From Patiria pectinifera (Eukaryota; Echinodermata; Asteroidea; Valvatida; Asterinidae), in assembly GCA_029964075.1 (NCBI GenBank), contig CM057136.1:15736381-15800380 (forward strand): a stretch of DNA of 64,000 nt, given 5' to 3'. Each line of letters opens with the position of its first letter. Position 1 is the stretch's first letter. The translations under genes and the position numbers were made by a program. Below, piece after piece: positions 11,855 through 24,900 of the stretch. Below the pieces are notes generated by a model. The model was not told where the DNA came from, searched no databases, and worked only from the letters and a program-made list of their open reading frames with translations.

Positions 11855-12979
11855 TTACAGGCGTGATTCTTCATCCATGAAGTTGTCGTATCCGCTGTTG
11901 GTGTAGCCCCGTGTTGTTTTCGTGGAGCGTCGGACCTCTCGTTCCTCAATGACCTCATCCGTGTCGTCTCCCTCATGTGAAAAGTTCATGGTGCTGGTCT
12001 CCGCGGCCCTCTTGGGGGCGCTGTGCCCTGACGAGCCACCGGACATGGAGTGAGCGCCCTCACTGCTGTCTCCCATGATGTTGTAGGTGTAGGTCTTACC
12101 GGCTCCCCCCACAGATGACGTCTCGGATTCCTCGTCGTCGATCATATCTGGAGTTTCTTCCGTCAGGGTTACCATTCCGATGCTTGTGGATACCCCAGCT
12201 GGGTAAGACTTGGAGTTGGCTCGGCGCGAGTAGGATGACGATTCGGTTTTGCTTGGGCTCTTGACTGAGCGCGAGTAGCTCTCCTCAATGCTGGTAGAGG
12301 TTGTGAAATTATTCATAGGGTCGGCGTAGTCCTTACTGGGTCGGTCTGTAGTGCGGTTGCGATCCAGACTCCCAAGTGCGGCGTACCTAGCTCCAGATCT
12401 CTCGCTATCCCGAGTCCAGGATGACCACGAGGATGCGGTATCCTCCTCGGTGATCGGACTGAGTTGGTTATCAAACTCCACCTGCTCCCGATAGCTGGCC
12501 CGGGCGGCAGCCAAGGTGTTCTGATCCCTGTACATATCGTCCTCCAGATAGGTCCCAACTCCTTGGTCCTCATCAAGCATCTGGCGGATCTCGTGAGCCT
12601 TCTCGCTCGTCAGCTTCTTGCTGGTTGACGGTCCCCCGCTGAAGCTAGCTGAGGAGTAGCTGTAAGCGGCGCCGGATGCTGAATACCCGCCCTCCTGACC
12701 GGTCAGATTGGCCGAGACTGACCCGTCGCGGTTGATGCGATTGGTCAAGGTACTGACAGACCCATCCATGTTAGCACTGTCCATAATGAGAGGACCTGTG
12801 GATGACACCGTGCGCAGCTGGGCTTTATCTGAGCCAATCCTGCCGCTGCTGACACCGCCGTTGGAGATAGTCTTGGAGCGAGTGGAGGCTGACTGACCAT
12901 CACTGACCATTGCTGTCATGACCAGGGCGTCTCGAGCAATCTCAGGCTGGATGTCTGAGAAGAAATCCATGCTGGCTTC
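11855..12979 (-). CDS. CDH23: Exon 63: cytoplasmic tail and stop
   Basis: Last coding exon, 375 codons including TAA (11857-11855). Acceptor TTTCAG precedes GAA GCC. It begins [13 protein letters not shown], is rich in Ser, Thr and acidic residues with basic RRSTK clusters, and ends [12 protein letters not shown]. The final S-x-L is a class I PDZ-binding pattern. The whole tail is longer than the roughly 270 residues of human CDH23. The long Ser-rich middle shows no recognisable domain. Confidence 0.95.
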   Translation of the reverse strand, partial: EASMDFFSDIQPEIARDALVMTAMVSDGQSASTRSKTISNGGVSSGRIGSDKAQLRTVSSTGPLIMDSANMDGSVSTLTNRINRDGSVSANLTGQEGGYSASGAAYSYSSASFSGGPSTSKKLTSEKAHEIRQMLDEDQGVGTYLEDDMYRDQNTLAAARASYREQVEFDNQLSPITEEDTASSWSSWTRDSERSGARYAALGSLDRNRTTDRPSKDYADPMNNFTTSTSIEESYSRSVKSPSKTESSSYSRRANSKSYPAGVSTSIGMVTLTEETPDMIDDEESETSSVGGAGKTYTYNIMGDSSEGAHSMSGGSSGHSAPKRAAETSTMNFSHEGDDTDEVIEEREVRRSTKTTRGYTNSGYDNFMDEESRL

Positions 12980-15900
12980 CTGAAATTATCAAAATAAGAA
13001 ACATTATTTACAAAAAAATCTACTTGCTTAAAGTATATTGGCCCCTTAGGCCAATATCATATATTTTTCAGTGTAGTCCGTATTTTGGATTCTTAACAAG
13101 CATGTCTTGGAAGTGCAAACTCTCACTCAAATTTCCATCTATTTTTTTTATAAGGTATGGATTTTTAAGGTGTTTTAAGGCAACAACCTCTACACAAAAG
13201 CTTGTGAACTATTAAAAATGAGACTTTGAAATGGTTTGAACTTTGAAGTTTTGCGGTTCTGCAGTTTTAGCTTGTAGCTTGATTGGTTTTGAAAATTTGA
13301 TGGGACATTTTCCGTACCTGTGATTCGTACTCTCTGGCCGCACCGCCTCCTAGAAGGGAAATGCTGTCTGGCCAATCATCAGGGAGACCGCCCTCTGTCT
13401 CCAGCCAAAGTGGGTTGGACCTGGGTAGGGGTATGACAATGGAAATGAAGACAATGAGTTTCAAATCGCAAATTCAATACGTCACACAGTCCACAATTCA
13501 AGGCTTGAGTCAATTAAATAAAGGTGGAGTCAATTATGCAAGGGCGGAGTTACTAATGTGAGGGCGGAGTCAATTATCAATAATGTCAGGGCGGAGTAAA
13601 TAAATGCGAGGGTGGAGTAAAAATGTGAGGGCAGATTCAATAATCTAAGGAGTCATGTGAGGGCGGAGTCAATGATGTGATGGAGGAGTCAATAATGTAA
13701 GGGCTGAGTCAATAATGTCAGGGCGGAGTAAATAAATGCGAGGGTGGAGTAAAAATGTGAGGGCAGATTCAATAATCTAAGGAGTCATGTGAGGGCGGAG
13801 TCAATGATGTGATGGAGGAGTCAATGATGGAGGGAACAGTCAATGTGAGGGCGGAGTCAATAAATGCGAGGGTGGAGTCAAAATGTGAGGGCAGATTCAA
13901 TAATCTAAGGAGTCATGTAAGGGCGGAGTCAATGATGTGCGGGCGGAGTCAATGATGTGAGGGAACAGTCAATGTGGGGGCGGAGTCAATAAATGCGAGG
14001 GTGGAGTCAAATATGTTAGGGCAGATTCAATAATCTAAGGAGTCATGTAAGGGCGGAGTCAATGATGTGAGGGCGGAGTCAATAATGTGAGGGAGGAGTC
14101 AATAATGTGAGGGTGGAATCAACATGAAGACGGAGTCAACATGAGGGTGGTGTCAGTGATTTGAGGGTGGAGTCAATAATGTGAGGGAGGAGTCAATAAT
14201 GTGAGGGTGGAATCAACATGAAGACGGAGTCAACATGAGGGTGGTGTCAGTGATTTGAGGGAGGAGTCAATAATGTTAGGGGGCGGTCTTTACCCTTGAT
14301 ATGTAGCAGTTTCCTTGACGTCAGCATCCGCTCTGGTTGCGTAGATCACAGCGGGGCTGTTCCCATGAATCTTCTTCAATAACCTGTTTATGGAGAGAAA
14401 AGTTCAAAGTTGATTTTTTTTTCAAAGGATAAACTTGTTTACAAGAAATGCAGTGTACCGCTCTCATAACCTTGGGTTATACTCCCATAAAGGCCGGTTC
14501 ACACTTCATGCGAATGCGATGCGAATTGAACGACACAAAGCATTCGCTGTGAAATTCGCCAAAGTTGAAATGTGTTCAACTTCTGCGAATTGGCAGCTCA
14601 AAACCCGCCCTGACGCCACAAATTCGTGTTGGCGTTTGCTTTCGTGCCAAGTGTGAACCGGGCTTTAGGAAGTTCTTTCGAGGTTATAATTGACTAAATA
14701 TCTGTTTTGTTCTGCCGTCTTTAAAATCTGGGGAGATCTACGTCTGCCCCTTCCAGGATCAAGGGGGGGGGGGATATTCCCCTATCCCAAAGCCCCAAGT
14801 GAATGTCCACGTAAATGTACTCACTTCCGTTGCAGACAGCACAAGATGATGATGAAGATGAGAGCTCCTAGGAAGAGCAGTAAGGCAATGGCTAGGAGAG
14901 CGATCTCAATGATGCCAAAGCCCGCCCCGCCTACACCACCCGTCAGAGCCTGAGATGAAGCAAAGAGAGCAAAATTATTCAATAATCATTCTTCTTGGTC
15001 CAAGCGTTTCATCTGCAAAACCTAGTTTCTTGGTCCTTTTTAAAGTGTGGAATTATACTTGAAAATATATCTGTTCAGACTCTTTAAGTCCTGGAAAATC
15101 CTGAAGTTTTTTTAATCCTTAAAATGTGTCAGGCAGAACGTTCTGGGAAATCTTGGAAAATCAATTATGTCCAAAACCAAGATTTCAAATGCAAGGTTGC
15201 CAGAAGGTAATGTTTGTCCGATTTGGACCACAACATTATAAAAAAAAATTCTGGAATTTTTTAGCAGGAGTCCTTGAAGAGGTCTGGATAGGATCTCAAA
15301 TTTTGCCTCTGTACATTTAGAAAAAGCTAAGTACTGGCGACGACACAGTTCTCTTTTCATTTTGTACTTACATAGACATCGACAACGCCATACCGCTGGA
15401 ACAACACTTGAATACTCTGACTATTCTCATCGATCAGCCTGAAAAACAAACAGAAGTATACATTTATAATTGTCTTTCTAGAAAGACACTGAATAATTAA
15501 CTAACCTTTACAACTCAAAACCGAATGAAACACTCTCAAATTTAGCCTAGCGGTGAACCACTACTGAGCGAGTGTTTCACAAGTGAGGGTACTTAGATCT
15601 CCTGAGGCTGAAAACAAAGCCATGGTTTTAGAAACACTTTATGGCACTCACTTTAGCACAATATTGGCATCGACTAGCGAGTTGGTTTCTGGGTCTATGA
15701 CGTGCAGTACGATCATCGTCTTATCCCTGACTGTGTTACCGTTGGCATCGATGTAGTATGTGATTGAATCCACGTTCACTACACCACCCGTGATGTTACT
15801 GATAATCCTGAAGAACAAAACAAAGAAAAATAGCTCACAAGTTTACTGAAATTGATAAAGAAAATTGCAAAATTTGGTACAGTTCATGTTTGATTGGTCA

Positions 15901-18900
15901 CATTTCTGATTATTTTTTAACACAAGAAATTTCACTAAATTCTGTACATCTTCTCGTCAAGATTCAATCATGCATGAGCCTGTAGTCCACATTTCAGCTG
16001 CTACGACCTGAGAACTAGAAAAGGACTAGAAAATAAAGCTATTCTGTGTCTGGTGATAAAAACCCCGCAAGTTTGACTACTTACTGGACAAGTTGGTCCT
16101 GTAGCTGCGTGACGGTGTCTATGTCTGAATCAACAACGACCACAACCTGCTGGTTGTTATCCAACACAAAGATCTGAAAATATCAAACAAACAAAATGCG
16201 CCAAACCCGTTGTTAAATTTACATCGCCATGAATCAGAAGAGTTATTAAAATGTGAATGAGAAATATTGAAGTTTTGCATATTAGGAGACGCCAACAGAT
16301 TAACCATGTATCAAAATCAACATGGGTTCTTTTTTAATTCTTGCAAGATGCAAATCAATAAAAATAGTCACACATCTAGACAGTCAACTGAATGACGTAC
16401 CAAAACAAAGTGCAGAGTACACTTTTTCTACTGCTTATTAAAAAGTAAAAGTGAGAATTTTCCTTGTTGGCTTTTTATCGAGTGCTAAATGATATATGCT
16501 CACCCTAACGAGGGCGGTATCACCCAGCCCAGCGATCTTGTCCGTAGCCGTTACCGTCAGATCAAAGTAGCCCCCGGCCGTGATTCCGTTCAGTAGGTTC
16601 CGGGTTCGAATGCAGCCCGAGTTCTCATCGATGTAGAAGATGTCATTAAAGGCCGTCTGGTCTTGGCCCAGAACGAAGGTAGCTGATTGGATACCGTAGG
16701 TGATAGCGCCCCCACCCCCGAGATCCAGGTCAGTGGCTTTGATGCAGGTGACCTGCGTGTTGATCTCGGCGTCCAGGGGGATGCCTGCAGGGAATTATGG
16801 GTAGGAAAGGGACACAACATTACAATGATATTACGTTAGAGTTTATAACAATCTTCATGTCACACAAATCACAACTGTGATTAATAGAAATGATTCACAG
16901 TACAGAACACATGTATGGTGATGAATATCCTTCTTTGTCTGCGACGTGTCATGGGAAAAAAATCAACTTCAGTAGACTGGGTCAAACAGAATGTTTGTTT
17001 TGCAACAAGAACGCGACTACTTGTATATGCTACAGTGTCAGGAGAAATGCTTTCATAATTTTACTTGACTACCAGTCTGGTCCACGTTTGCTAACATCAA
17101 TGACACGGTCTATAGACTCTGTGCGCAAGTACCCCCTCAACGGTAAGAAAGGGAGAGTTGGAGGACAGCACTGGCAGAGCCTATTTCAATGCATTGGCGA
17201 CGACGCCTGATGCTCACGCCAAGATGCTATGGCTTTGTGTACATTCAGACTAACATTAGTTCAACACAATTTGTGCCACACTCACACAAACCAGTAGGCA
17301 CACACGGTGTGTCCTGGAGCACGTTTTGGCGGCCCTTGAACTGGAACATGTTTCTGACGTTACAGCCGTGACCTGAAACATGTTTCCTGTGCACCGCGAA
17401 AACGACTGACCGGAAAATTGTACATGACGTCATGTTACTGCCTACGTGACTGCACACAACCCAAAAAAAATCATGCGGCGACCGGATATGATTAACAATA
17501 TTCAAAGCAAAAGTGGGAGGTTTTTTTTAAAGCGTTTCCCTAAAGTTCTAAAAAGAGATTGATGGTAAAAAGTAACGTCGTATGCTAAGCTTGTTGACCT
17601 TTCCGCCATCTTGAAACATAAGTGAACCGACCGGAAACCTCGGTTCAACTTTGGTCGAAACAATGACGTCATTTCAGTGTAACCGAAGCGCCAAAACGGC
17701 CGCGAACCAGAAACATGTTTACGGTCACAGCGCCAAAACGTGCCCCTGTTCTCTGGGCTTGCAAAGTGGTCAAAAGCGCCCTCTCTAGTTCGTGCACGGA
17801 GCCTATAGACAAGTCCGTACAGCCTTATAACTCACCAGCCGTGTACAGCACCGTAGTAAACTTTGGCCCGTTATCGTTGATATCCCCAACTGTTATCAGC
17901 ACCTCCTTGAGAGACACATCCTTGGAGATGTCGTAGGTCCCTGTCGGGACATAGCTGGCGTTGTTCGTCGCCTTGATGAGTAGGTTGTGGGTCGCGATGG
18001 TCTCACGGTCCAGATCTCCTAGGATGATGATCTCACCGGTCGTGCTGTTGATTCCAAACAGGCCTTTGTCGTTCCCACCTGTTGGTAAATGTGGCAATAA
18101 AATTTGACGATTATATTTTCACTTTAATTCTTGAAATGCACCTTCATGTAAAATTGACCTGTTGAACTATTTTTTTTTTCAATCTTGCATGTTTTGGGAG
18201 CTTTCCAATTTTTGCTTAAGGGAAATTTAATTTGACAAATTTAGGAGCAAAATGATGATGTCATTGGCAGAGGTGCCAGCTTCACAGTACATGTAGCTTG
18301 AGGGAAAAAATTGAACGAGTTCATTTTTTTATGAGGTCAATCCAGTGAGTTTGTTTTTTCGTGTTCATCCACTGCAATTATTCAGTACATACCAATATTC
18401 AAACAAAATCTGATGATGAGTTTCATTTATACCGAAAATGTTCTAATTTAAAAGAAAGCACCCATCACAGTGCCCCCAAAACTTGTATGAAATCTGAAAA
18501 AAATAAAAAAAATTGGAATTCATAAAGGGTATTTGACTATTTCAAAAAGCGTTAAAAATTTCCTTGACAACAAAAGCAAGGCTACATACCGACGATGTAA
18601 TAGTAGATGACATCATTAGGAGGCAGGTCATGATCTTGAGCTAAAGTTACAATCCCGACTGACACATTGACGTTAGAATGCTCAGTCACATTCAGTTGTT
18701 GTACAATGGCGACGTTATCCTAAATGGCAATGAAACAACAAAAGTATTTAATACTCGATAATTGCATAAGTTATTGAGTAATTTGTTTGAGATATTTTTG
18801 TTATTGTTCTTCAGGTATCATATCAAGACTCCAAGAAACAAAGGAATTGCGTCAGCAAACTTCAATGAAGAAACAAAGAAAGAAACGAGGAAACAAAAAA

Positions 18901-21900
18901 CAAAAGCATAAAGAAAGGAACAAATAAAGAAAAGAATAAACAAAACTCATGGGAATCAGGGAAAAAACAGGAATATAGACAAGTCCAGTCACAAGTAACA
19001 GTGGATGAACAATAACAAAGGAATGCCTTTGTCAAAGCTCATTTGAATAGCTTGTGAGTTGAATTGGGACTGGAGGACTTGTGATGGACTTGTGATGGAC
19101 TTGTGATGGACTTGTGATGGACTTGTGATGGACTTGCAGGGACTTGTGATGGACTTGACTACATGTCTGGGGAAAAAAAATAATTATCTAAGAAAAACCA
19201 ATAAGTGCTTACTACTCTGACGAAGAACGGCTCATTGTCTTGCTTATCCAGGATAACTACAGTCACTTCCAAAGGCGTCTGTAGGGGATTGGGAGTGCCT
19301 CCATCCGTCGCCAGGAGAACAAGCTGGAAGCAAAACATGAAGAGAAGAGTTGAAAAAAAAGTGTCACTCGTTGAGAGAAGAAACAGCTGAATGACACAAG
19401 TCTAGTCAAACCGGACTTGAAATTCTCAGTTTAATGATAAATAATAATAATAAAAACTTATAAGCACTGGTATCTAGATTATATTCACTGCGCTGGGGTC
19501 TGGGACAATTAATGATTAGCTTGAATGAAGAGGTAAGTTTTGAGACAAGATCTGAAAGAGTCATTGTCAGGTTGTGATCTCAGGGCTAGACTGTTCCATA
19601 GACGAGGGGCTGCAACAGAAAAACTTCTGTCTCCGTAAGTCTTTACCCTTGAAGTTGGAGCTACAAGCAAGTGCGCAAGCAAGATGACACCAATGTTTCT
19701 AGCTGTAAAAATTGTTTAAGACAATTTTTACTCAATGATTTTGTCTGGCTGTCTGTCCATCAGTCTGTCAGTCAATGACTCAGTCAGTCAGTCAGAGGAC
19801 CCTTCTAGTCCAACAAAAAAACTCATGCTCTTCTGTGTACTATTACAACAATCTGCTCACATTGTATTGATCTTTGGTCTCACGATCAGCAGAGAAGTTG
19901 GCATACAGGTACGTGGTGTCACCCTCCTGCTGGAAATAGAACAGCCTGGCGCTCTCCTCATTATGGAAGCCGTAGGTCACCTGGCCGTTGGCTCCACTGT
20001 CAATGTCTACGGCTAGGACCGGGGCAATCTGGAATCCTATTGGCTCATTCTGGGAAGGGAAAGAATGTGATTGGTCAAGACGTATACAAGAAGATATAAT
20101 TTAAATCAATTTTTGGTGTGCAGTCTGCAGCAAAGTCTGCTTCAATGAATAATTTCAAATTTGTAATTAAACGTTCCCTAATGTTTAAAGCCAGATTTAA
20201 AAAAAAAATGACGGTAAAATAAGGCTGCATTATGCCTGCATAAGTAGTCTGGCGCCATCCCATTCAACAGTTAACAATAAATGAAATACCTTCAGGGAAC
20301 TCGTAACAAAAGGATGGTAGAAGTATTACCCCTGACCATCAGGCTTATAAATCTCATCCACTCAACATCATCTGCATACCAAGTAATTCAGACTTGGCCT
20401 AACCTTACCTCTGGTAGGAACAAGGTCTGTCCCTGGATCGGCGTGACAAACTGCGGCGCGTTGTCGTTGTAATCGCCCACCACTGCGTTGATGGTGATGT
20501 TACTGTACAGGGACGGGTCACCATTGTCCCTCGCTTCTACCACTAGGGTGAAGGTATAGGTGGGGTTGGTCAAAGTCTGGATCTGCCGAGCTAGGAGGAT
20601 GGCTCCAGTCTGCGGGTCGATGCTGAAAGTATCTAAAATAGTAGAATAGAAAGTCCACCTTGTCAGTAGAAAGAAGGGCACGTACAAGGGTGTAGGTAGT
20701 CCAATTTGTATGGGGTGGGCATGACCAGATATTGCCAACGGACAACAAGTAGTTAGGTTGCAAAAAAATGCGGTTATGATCGTTAAAATATAACAGAGAT
20801 TTTTAAATAGAGAGAGATAGACATTTGAAACTGGGAAGGAAGGGGGGAGCTGGAGGGCTGGACATCATCTGACGCTAGGGAGCGCTCTTCAAGATGGATG
20901 GGACTGGACACTGTGAGATCCAAGGTTGCGCTGTTCACGGAGGCTTTTTTTTTTTTTAGACAATTACATGATTCTCCTGACAGAAACGACAAATTTGCAC
21001 AGAACAACAAATGGGCTTTTGCACAATCCTACAACCCACCCCTACCGATTCTTGAAAAACCATCTAGAAACATCTTCAAGTCTTACTTTCCATGTTCCCA
21101 GAGACAATCGAGTAGGTCACGCGGCCGTTTTCTCCGATGTCATTGTCTTGAGCAGATGGCTGGTAGATGGGGAAATTAATCTCCGAGTTCTCAGGGAAGG
21201 TGCGAGTGATGTTATCACCACCGCTGAAGATCGGGGTGTTGTCGTTCAGGTCTAGGATGGTGATTGTCACCTGAAGCAAAGGATGAAATTATTCCCAATC
21301 ACTCCAATGAGAAATACTTAGCACTCAACTGAGTATTACTCAGATGTGTATTCCCATCAATCAAGAGTATTAGTCATAACTTGGTTCAAATTATTTATGC
21401 CTCACTGGTTGGGTGTTCTACACTCAACCAACCTGTTCTTTTCAGAACCACACTTCTTCCAAGAAGAGATTTCTTTCCACATGGTGTTACCCGCAATCTT
21501 TATAATTTATCTCATCTGCCGTGCAAAGCTTCAGTCATATATACTCACTTTTACTCAGCATTCAACAGAGAATACCATATAAATTACTCACCGGGGTCGA
21601 CAGTTTATAGGTGACATCCTCTCCGCCGGGCACAAAGCGAACGTTTCGCACCTCCACCGTCAGCATATAGCTATCCTGCAGCTCTCTATCCAACACGCCG
21701 CTGCTGGTGATCACTCCCGTGGTTTCATTAATGGCAAACGGCGCATCCGCAGGGACACTGCTCAGTATGTGGTAGGTCAGCTGGGAGTTGGAAGGGTCTG
21801 GGTCCGCATCGACTGCCTCAATAAGACCAATCTCAGTTCCTGCAATTACAAAGAGACCATTGAAAAATTAAAACATGGTGGATTCATCATTGAGGCCTTT

Positions 21901-24900
21901 TGCTCTACGAGGGCCACTTGTACAAGTTATGATTTCATGGTGTTTTTAGCTAGAAACAAATCTCGAAATTTTCTGGAAATAAGATCATCTTGTGACACAA
22001 AGGGGCGCAATTCATAATAATGTCTTTTTACATATTCAGGTACATGGCCATGTTTTACAGCACCTTTCTTGCAAGTCATAGTGTTTATGCTAAATTGAAG
22101 TAACATTAAGGGCTTTTCTTTCTTTTAAGTTTTCTTGGTCTTCCTTTCATTTGGAGGTTACAACCTTGTTCATGGGAAATTTTCAAAGTCTAAATAGGAA
22201 ATGTAATACTTCCTGAGATAGCTACCAGAGTAAAAATATTCCATAACTGATTTACATTATGAACAAAGAGAAAAAAGGTGGGAAAAATCCTGAAAAATTC
22301 ATTCTCTTACCGATATCCACATTCTCGTTGACATCAAACAGGTACGGCTGGCTGAGGAAGACCGGTCCCTGATCGTTAGCATCCATGATACGAATGACTA
22401 CGTACGTGGTACCAGTCCTGCCGTCCTGGTCTGAGACTTGCACTGTCAGGTTGTACATGGTGCGCGTCTCAAAGTCTAACGGTTTGGTGATTAGTATCTC
22501 TCCATTGGTAGCTGAAATAATCACAAGTCAATCGCAAGTCAATCACAAGACAATCACAAGACAATCACAAGTCAATTACAAGTCAATCACAAGTCCACCA
22601 CAAGTCAATCACAAGTCAATGACAAGTCAATCACACAAGTTTATAATGGGTAAAACCTTGCACTAAAGAGATCTCGAAAACCAAACTTACGATTGATAAA
22701 GAACGTCCCGTTCGCGTTGCCATCCACAATACTGTACGTCAGCACTGCATTCTGATCAATGTCCTCCGCTATTACCACGGTAACCTGGTTGCCCACTGGG
22801 GTCGCCTCCGAGGTCGTGAGGTCATAGGGCCCGTTGGGGAACAGCGGGTCATTGTCGTTGGTATCCTGAATGGTGATGATGGTGGTTGTAGTGGTAGTCT
22901 GTGGCGGGTTACCGTTGTCGGAAATCTGTTCAGAAAGAAGGAAATTGTTTTAGAATTTACAGGTATTTTTATTGACAGCACTGATTATTGAGAATATTTC
23001 ATTTAGAATTTTTTTTGGGTAGAACTGACGTCTTCTTGATTTTAAGTATGCCTTACCAATATTGTAATATTGAAGGTGTTTCCGTACGTAGCGTTGTCAG
23101 CGTCAAGGGGCATTGTGGTGAAAATCTCTCCAGTAGTTTGGTTGATGTAAAACAGGACGTCACCATCTACAAGGTCATAAACAAAAAGATATTAATTAAA
23201 ACATGTAGTTGAATTGGTCACGTCTGTACACTCCACAAAGCCACAATCAATTGGGAACAGTTATACAGAACTAGTAGAAAATGAGAGAAAAAATTGTGCC
23301 AAGTATAGCGGAAAAATGTACCAACCTTCAATTTCACAATCTTAAAATGCAACTTCCAGCATTTGTCTAAAAATTTATATTATTGCATTGCAAGTTCAAG
23401 CAGATTCTGTCTCTGGCCAAATAAATTTGAAATTCTGTTTCTCTGGTAGAACAAAACAGCATTAAGGAAGTTTGGCCACCTGGCACAAACATTACGTTTC
23501 TCTAATGACCACAGAAAAGAATGCTTTCTTGCACCGCATTTCACTTGAGAACTTGCCTGGCGGTTCGACGAAGATGAAAGTGAAGTTGAGTTCTTGCATG
23601 GGATCATCAGGGTCCGTAGCGTCTATGACACCGACTAGCGTTCCCCCGGGTTGACCCTCCGGTATGCCAAACGGAAAGTTGGGCTGAGTGATCGGTGGGT
23701 GCTCGTTGACATTACCTACGGTGATTGTCACCTGATGACAAACAAAAATAAAATTGGGTCAAATCAATCAATTTTTCTTTAACCCTTTCACTGCCAAATA
23801 CTTGTCACATTGAAAGCTGCTAAGCAAAGATAATAAGAAGTTGAAACGGTGAACAAAACAGAAAACAATTAATGTGGTGTCGGACGCTGCAAAGCATGGC
23901 TCAACAAATGTAGATGCCAGGAAACTGATGATCTTAAATGTTCATGTGGCAGCGATGAACCACAGACTATGAATCACCTGATGAGATGTTCACAACTGGA
24001 GCACGAATGCACAGCACAGGACTTGGCAGATAACGATGTTACTGACGAATGTGTGCCACTTTGGTTGAACAAAATTTAGCGACAAGAAGACTTAAAGGAA
24101 AATACTAATCCTGTACTTGAAGGTCTATCAACGCTGATAAAGCAAACTTACCGTGGCTGATCCCTGTCTTCGATTAGTCTGTGAGCCACCAGGATTGTCC
24201 ACTGCAATCACCGTCAGTGTGTAGACCGACTTTTCCTCTTGGTCCAATGGTTGCAGTGCGGTGATGACACCCTGTAAATTGGTACGGATAAGGTTAGTCC
24301 TTGGGATGGGGCAAGGGTGGAGTGGGGTGGGGCAGGGTGGGGTAAGGGTGAGGCAGGGTTTTGCTGGCAAAAATGTGTAACTATGGGCAAAAGAGGTCAC
24401 CCTGTACAAACTACATAGTGTCAAATGATTTACAGCCCCCCCCCCCCCAACACCATTCCGATTTTGAAAACTCTAATAGTCAAGGAAATTTCAGGACCAT
24501 AATCTCGGACTCACCGTTGTTGAGTTGATTGTAAACAGTCCCTCCCCGCCAGTCAACGTGTACGTCACCTCTCCGTACTGACCCAAATCCTGGTCTGTCG
24601 CCGTGACAACCGTGACATACGTGACCCCATCGGAATTCTCGGGGACAGTGGCGGTATAGTCCGGCTGGTCAAAGATTGGATTGTGATCGTTGATGTCCAG
24701 GATTTGGATCGTGATTGGGATGGGGGTTGAGAGAGATGGCGTGCCGTCGTCCGTTGCTATGATGGTGAAATTCAGCCAATCGTAGAGCTCCCTGTCTATG
24801 ATCTGGTTGACCGTTATCTGACCTGGGGAGGCAGTCAAATTAAGAAGGTGGTTGAAAATCAGTTGAAATTAAAATCTATACTTGCAAGAAACTTATATCA

